Origin: Xanthomonas pisi DSM 18956
GTDB taxonomy: Bacteria; Pseudomonadota; Gammaproteobacteria; Xanthomonadales; Xanthomonadaceae
Direction: 5' to 3'
Assembly: GCF_001010415.1 (NCBI RefSeq)
Contig: NZ_JPLE01000062.1
Location: 1 to 56,444, forward strand
Length of the DNA: 56,444 bases
Part shown: positions 52,717 through 56,444 of the stretch, one piece after another
Position numbering within the stretch: the stretch's first letter is position 1
How the letters are laid out: each line of letters opens with the position of its first letter
The notes under the pieces: model-generated
Seen by the model: only the letters and a program-made list of their open reading frames with translations
Database searches by the model: none
Told to the model about the DNA's origin: nothing
Translations under genes and position numbers: made by a program

Positions 52717-53785
52717 TCGGATCGCGCACTTCCCCACGCTGGCCTCGATGCGGCCACCGAGCATCGCCAAGGTGCTGGCGTGGATGCTGTTGATCGGCGT
52801 CGCCATCGCAGGCGCGATCCTGGCGTTCGCACCGTGGGTGCAGACCGCCAGCGGCAAGGGCCAGGTGGTTTCGCTCGATCCGGGCGATCGCCAGCAGCAG
52901 GTCACCGCCTTCGTGCCTGGCCGTGTCGAACGTTGGTATGTGCACGACGGCCAGCACGTCTCCAAGGGCGACCCGATCGCGCGCGTCGGCGACCTGGACC
53001 CGGATCTGCTCACCCGGCTTGCCAGCGAGCGCGCGCAGGTCGCGGCGGAAATCGCCGCCATCCAGCAATCGCGCGCAGTCGCCAGCATCGACGTCGAGCG
53101 CAGCCGGCAATTGCTTGCCGAAGGACTGGCCGGTCGTCGCGATTACGAGCTGACCCAGATCAAGGTGGCCGAGGCCGACGCCAAGCTGGCCGAATCGCGC
53201 GCCAAACTGACCCGCATCGATATCCAGTTGAACCGCCAGTCCGCGCAGCTGGTCCGCGCGCCGCGCGATGGCCGCGTGCAGCAGCTCAACGCCGCCAGCG
53301 GCAGCGCCATGGTCTCGCCCGGCACGGTGCTGGCGGTGATCGCGCCCGAGCGCGTGGAACGTGCAGTGGAGCTATACATCGATGGCCGCGACGTCCCGTT
53401 AATTCGCCCCGGCCGACCGGTGCGGCTGGAGTTCGAAGGCTGGCCGGCGATCCAGTTCAGCGGCTGGCCGTCGGTGGCGCACGGCATGTTCGATGGCCGC
53501 GTGCGCGCGATCGACCCCAATGCCGCGCCGGATGGGCTGTTCCGCATTCTGGTCGAGCCGCAACCGGGCAAACCGGCATGGCCGGCGCAGGAATTCGCCC
53601 GCCAGGGCGGCAAGGTGCGCGGCTGGGTGCTGGGCGAGACGGTGCGGGTGGGCTACGAACTGTGGCGCCAGCTCAACAATTTCCCGTTGGAATTCGGCCG
53701 GCGCCCCTCCGCTGCCACGCAGGACGATGGCAAGGCCAAGCCCGCCGCCGACAAGTCCGAAGACGACACGACGGGCAAGAAATGA
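52700..53785 (+). CDS. HlyD-family periplasmic adaptor
   Basis: Membrane-fusion protein of 361 residues linking an inner-membrane exporter to a TolC-type channel. It has one N-terminal transmembrane helix (about 23-45, VLAWMLLIGVAIAGAILAFA), a biotinyl-lipoyl-like segment (VTAFVPGRVERWYVHDGQHV, later VRAPRDGRVQQLNAASG), a coiled-coil hairpin (about 100-180), and a Lys/Asp-rich C-terminal tail. It overlaps the degenerate ABC gene by 17 bp and the TolC gene by ATGA. Confidence 0.9.
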   Translation: MQHAPDRIAHFPTLASMRPPSIAKVLAWMLLIGVAIAGAILAFAPWVQTASGKGQVVSLDPGDRQQQVTAFVPGRVERWYVHDGQHVSKGDPIARVGDLDPDLLTRLASERAQVAAEIAAIQQSRAVASIDVERSRQLLAEGLAGRRDYELTQIKVAEADAKLAESRAKLTRIDIQLNRQSAQLVRAPRDGRVQQLNAASGSAMVSPGTVLAVIAPERVERAVELYIDGRDVPLIRPGRPVRLEFEGWPAIQFSGWPSVAHGMFDGRVRAIDPNAAPDGLFRILVEPQPGKPAWPAQEFARQGGKVRGWVLGETVRVGYELWRQLNNFPLEFGRRPSAATQDDGKAKPAADKSEDDTTGKK

Positions 53786-55185
53786 TGCGGCATGTGCTTG
53801 TCCTGCTGATCGCACTCTGCCCCGGTGCGGCCTTCGCCCAGGCCGCGCCGCTGACCCTGGACGAAGTGCTGCACTCCTCGGCCCGCTCTGCGCCGCAGAT
53901 CGTCGAAGCGTTGGCGAAAGTCCGCCAGGCCGAAGGTAAGGGCATATCGGCCGACGGCGCGTTCGATACCGTGTTCGACATCGAAGGCCGCTCGCGCGAG
54001 GCCGGCTACTACGACGGCAGCACCATCGAAAGCGGCGTCAAGCGACCGTTCGAGAACAACGGCGGCTATTACTACGGCGGCTATCGCTCTTCGCGTGGTG
54101 CGTTCCCGGTCTACGAAGACAAGTCGTATACCGACCGCGGCGGCGAAGTGAAGGTCGGTGCCTTGTACGCGCTGCTGCGCGACCGCGTGGTGGACGAGCG
54201 CCGTACCAAGCGCAGCATTGCCAGCACCGATATCGATGTGGCCAAGTACGAAGCGGAGATGGTGGCGATCGGCGTGCAGCGGCGCGCCGTGGACGCCTAC
54301 CAGAGCTGGGTGGCGGCCGGCCTGAAGCTGCGTGCGTACAACGACCTGCTGGCGTTGGCGGAGCGACGCCGCAATGCGATTTCGCGGCAGGTGACGCTTG
54401 GCGCGCGCCCGACCATCCTGCTGACCGAAAACGACCAGAACCTGGTGCGCCGGCGCGCACTGGTGGTGCGCTCCGAACAGGACTTCGCCAACGCGGCCAA
54501 TGCCTTGTCGCTATATCTGCGCGACGACGCCGGCATGCCGCTGATCGTCTCCAGCGAGCGCCTGCCGCCCGACACCTCCGCGCTGGAAGGTCTGGCCGGT
54601 GCCAACAAGATCACCGCGCCGGTGGAGCGGCCCGATTACCGCGCCGTGCTGACCCGCATCGACCAGGCCACTGCCCGGCTGATGCTGGCGCAGAACGATC
54701 TGAAGCCACGGCTGGATGTGAGTTTCGAGGTCAGCAAGGATCTGGGCCCACCCGGCGTGGGCGGGCCGAACCGCTCGCCGACCGATGCGATCATCGGATT
54801 TCGTTTCAGCGTGCCGCTGGAAAACCGCTCCGCCAAAGGCCGCGTTGCCGAAGCGCGCGCCGAGATCGAAGCACTGGATCAGCGCAGCCGCTTCCTGCGC
54901 GACCAGATCTCGGTGGAGGTGGAGTCCATCGTCATCTCGCTCAACGCCGCAGAGCGACTGGCCAAGATGGCCGATGAAGAACGCGGCCTCGCCGACCGCC
55001 TGGCCGCCGCCGAACGGCGACGCTTCGAGCTGGGCTCCGGCGATTTCTTCCTGGTCAATCAGCGCGAAGAAACCGCCAACGACGCACGCGTGCGTCTGAT
55101 CGACGCCCAGGCGCGGATTGCGTCGGCACGCGCAGAGCTGGCAGCGGCCACAGCGGACCGCGATGCATTGCAGTTGCGTCGTTGA
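53782..55185 (+). CDS. TolC-family outer-membrane channel
   Basis: Outer-membrane efflux protein of 467 residues with a signal peptide (about 1-19). Two repeated halves are rich in long amphipathic helices (for example AYQSWVAAGLKLRAYNDLLA and later SVEVESIVISLNAAERLAKM), as in TolC barrels. An N-terminal Gly/Tyr-rich loop (about 90-110, GGYYYGGYRSS) is unusual. It completes the tripartite export system with the two preceding genes. The following 384 bp (55186-55569) hold no gene. Confidence 0.88.
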   Translation: MMRHVLVLLIALCPGAAFAQAAPLTLDEVLHSSARSAPQIVEALAKVRQAEGKGISADGAFDTVFDIEGRSREAGYYDGSTIESGVKRPFENNGGYYYGGYRSSRGAFPVYEDKSYTDRGGEVKVGALYALLRDRVVDERRTKRSIASTDIDVAKYEAEMVAIGVQRRAVDAYQSWVAAGLKLRAYNDLLALAERRRNAISRQVTLGARPTILLTENDQNLVRRRALVVRSEQDFANAANALSLYLRDDAGMPLIVSSERLPPDTSALEGLAGANKITAPVERPDYRAVLTRIDQATARLMLAQNDLKPRLDVSFEVSKDLGPPGVGGPNRSPTDAIIGFRFSVPLENRSAKGRVAEARAEIEALDQRSRFLRDQISVEVESIVISLNAAERLAKMADEERGLADRLAAAERRRFELGSGDFFLVNQREETANDARVRLIDAQARIASARAELAAATADRDALQLRR

Positions 55186-55569
55186 TGCGTCGAGTCCGTG
55201 CTGGTCCACGCCTGCACGCGTGGATCCTGCGCTGCGGCGCATGCAGTGCCTGACAGGTTTTACGCTGCATCCGTCACGATACCGCAGGGCGATCTGTACA
55301 GACCGGCATCGCCTCGGCTGGCACCGGGCTGCGGACGTCGATGCTGCCTCGCTTGCAAGCAGCCGCGACCTTGCACGTTACTGCGCTGGGACCGGACAAA
55401 GACACCTCCGAATCGACACCGCATGGCGAACGCGCGATTCCCGCTCACTCCCTCATCCCACGACGACATCTGAATAACATCTGCGTGCGCATCCTCGGCG
55501 TGCCAGCCGACTGCTGGCGGTGCGGGCCAGTGGTCCGCACGGCAACCTTGGAATCCTTCGGAGGTGCAT

Positions 55570-55764
55570 ATGTCTTTTCGGCAATTTCCCGCGATCGGCG
55601 CAGATGGCGAGCCCTACGTCATCATCGAATTCCGCGACGAACAGTCAACTGGCCCGGGCGCGCATCCGGCGCCGCGTTACGAGCTCCCCGATGGCCGCCA
55701 CCTGCAGCGGCAAGGCCAGCGCTTCATCACCGACGGCGGCGAGCTGCAACTTTCCACGCCCTGA
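55570..55764 (+). CDS. Small hypothetical protein
   Basis: A 64-residue protein that I do not recognise. It is soluble, with an N-terminal beta-type segment (YVIIEFRDEQSTGPG), a central Pro/Arg-rich part and the pattern LPDGRHLQRQGQRFIT. GGAGG lies six bases before the ATG, so the start is well supported. It is too short for confident family assignment. Confidence 0.6.
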   Translation: MSFRQFPAIGADGEPYVIIEFRDEQSTGPGAHPAPRYELPDGRHLQRQGQRFITDGGELQLSTP

Positions 55765-55799
55765 GCCCTGCCTGGTCAATTTTTGACCTACCAGACCAC

Positions 55800-55820
55800 A
55801 GCCCTTGTCCTGCAAGGGCT
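55800..55820 (+). terminator. Hairpin downstream of small gene
   Basis: AGCCCTTG and CAAGGGCT pair as an 8-bp stem with a TCCTG loop, about 35 bases after the stop. There is no T-tract, so the evidence is moderate. Confidence 0.45.
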
Positions 55821-55828
55821 GCAACGGG

Positions 55829-55876
55829 TTATCCACATGCTTGTGCAACTTTCATCCACAACCGGTGTGGATGAAA
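55829..55876. promoter_or_regulatory. DnaA-box-like cluster with 27-bp inverted repeat
   Basis: A consensus DnaA box TTATCCACA (55829-55837) is followed by TTTCATCCACA (55850-55860) and its perfect complement TGTGGATGAAA (55866-55876), separated by ACCGG. Three DnaA-box-like 9-mers occur within 46 bp. The inverted repeat may instead be a terminator stem. The remaining 55877-56088 holds no gene and is AT-richer than its surroundings. Confidence 0.5.
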
Positions 55877-56088
55877 TCCGTATTTTGTTGGGTAGAGGCA
55901 ACAAAGAAACGATTCCATCGACAACAGGGCGTCGTTACTTGGTGAGCGACGCCTACATGTAAAGCGCTATTGCCCGCTGCACTGCCTGAAAGACAGCGGC
56001 GAGTGCTCGCTATTTCCACGGAGGCATGAGTTCCATGTAGGCGTGAGGCTCGAATCGCGCATCGGAATGCAGCTGCTTGAATGAAATT

Positions 56089-56444
56089 TCAGGCATCGGC
56101 AACAACGAGGCAGCCACTTCCTTCGAAGACACGCCCCAGCGCTTTCCGCAACTCCAAATGCTTGGACGCTGTCAACTGGAATGAGATGGTGAGAGCTTCC
56201 ATGCCACCGAGCACCTGTGCTGCATCTGGAGCAAACGTGATAACCGCATGGTTCGACTGGAGCGAAAACTTGGAGATGCCACCGTAACAAGCGCATTGCT
56301 GGCCAGACCACTCAACGTAGTAAGTGTCCATACCATGCTCCACGTCCTGCGCATCGAACTCCAAGGCGCGCTGAATCATAAGGTAGACCTCGGCATCGGC
56401 TTCACGATCAGCAAATCCCACTAGGGATGGTCTGATCAACGGGG
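56089..56444 (-). CDS. Imm10-family immunity protein (5' end beyond window)
   Basis: Partial gene, 116 or more codons, open to the window edge. The visible part matches Imm10 in pattern: GFADREADAEVYLMIQRA, then GMDTYYVEWSGQQCACYGGI, a beta segment VITFAPDAAQVLGG, and a C-terminal amphipathic helix (SKHLELRKALGRVFEG). Imm10 proteins neutralise toxins of polymorphic/contact-dependent systems. The TTG at 56439 is unlikely to be the start because the frame stays open upstream. No toxin gene is in the window. The region is AT-richer than its neighbours, consistent with horizontal acquisition. Confidence 0.75.
   Translation of the reverse strand, partial: PLIRPSLVGFADREADAEVYLMIQRALEFDAQDVEHGMDTYYVEWSGQQCACYGGISKFSLQSNHAVITFAPDAAQVLGGMEALTISFQLTASKHLELRKALGRVFEGSGCLVVADA

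Noticed and set aside
55829..55876. Chromosome replication origin at the DnaA-box cluster.
   Set aside because: There is no dnaA, dnaN, gyrB or rpmH nearby, no AT-rich unwinding region of the expected size, and only three boxes.

Overview
The window is high-GC gammaproteobacterial chromosome and looks like Xanthomonas. The reasons are the gene families present (split metH with an ArsR-methyltransferase regulator, a mannose/fructose catabolic operon, a long-form L16 hydroxylase) and intergenic repeats of the types common in that genus (GGGATTCGGGATT-type arms and TAGGAGCGCACCTGGGCGCGA inverted repeats). No species is claimed. Almost everything is ordinary chromosomal core or lineage-specific content. 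There is no prophage, insertion sequence or CRISPR array.

Layout, left to right. 0.2-8 kb: a membrane-anchored propeller/GGDEF diguanylate cyclase, rlmB, a GFA-domain enzyme and rnr, all on the minus strand, then tRNA-Leu(CAG) with a terminator. 8-11.5 kb: a tandem-domain SGNH hydrolase and an acyl-CoA dehydrogenase whose 3' end has been tandemly duplicated. 11.5-16.8 kb: the methionine cluster, with an ArsR/methyltransferase regulator behind a 30-bp palindrome, metH N-terminal half, a 243-bp repeat array, then the metH C-terminal half, which carries an in-frame repeat insertion. 16.9-21.6 kb: a LacI-controlled operon (MFS sugar transporter, fructokinase, AGE-family isomerase). 22-27.3 kb: an outer-membrane protein, DUF2058, slyX, ugd, an FKBP isomerase and glutathione peroxidase. 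27.3-32.1 kb: a GntR(YtrA)-ABC transporter operon ending in exported proteins. 32.2-40.7 kb: fumC, a CNNM/CorC protein, purB, small exported proteins, an L16-hydroxylase homologue and a GNAT protein. 40.9-47.3 kb: sucA-sucB-lpdA (the 2-oxoglutarate dehydrogenase complex) and a LOG-family protein. 47.6-55.2 kb: an IMPACT-family protein, an MsbA-like exporter, an OxyR-like regulator and a three-gene export system. 55.5-56.4 kb: a small hypothetical gene, a DnaA-box-like hairpin, and an Imm10-type immunity gene cut by the window edge in AT-richer DNA.

The most unusual system is at 50.0-55.2 kb. An OxyR-like LysR regulator has lost both redox cysteines. It precedes a complete ABC-HlyD-TolC export operon in which the ABC protein keeps the exporter fold but has replaced every ATPase motif (Walker A, Q-loop, signature, Walker B, H-loop). 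How such a pump is energised, or whether it pairs with the intact MsbA-like exporter just upstream, is an open question. Other points of interest are the repeat insertion inside metH, the array of four hairpins at exact 57-bp spacing between the two metH genes, and the duplicated dehydrogenase tail with its catalytic glutamate codon mutated.
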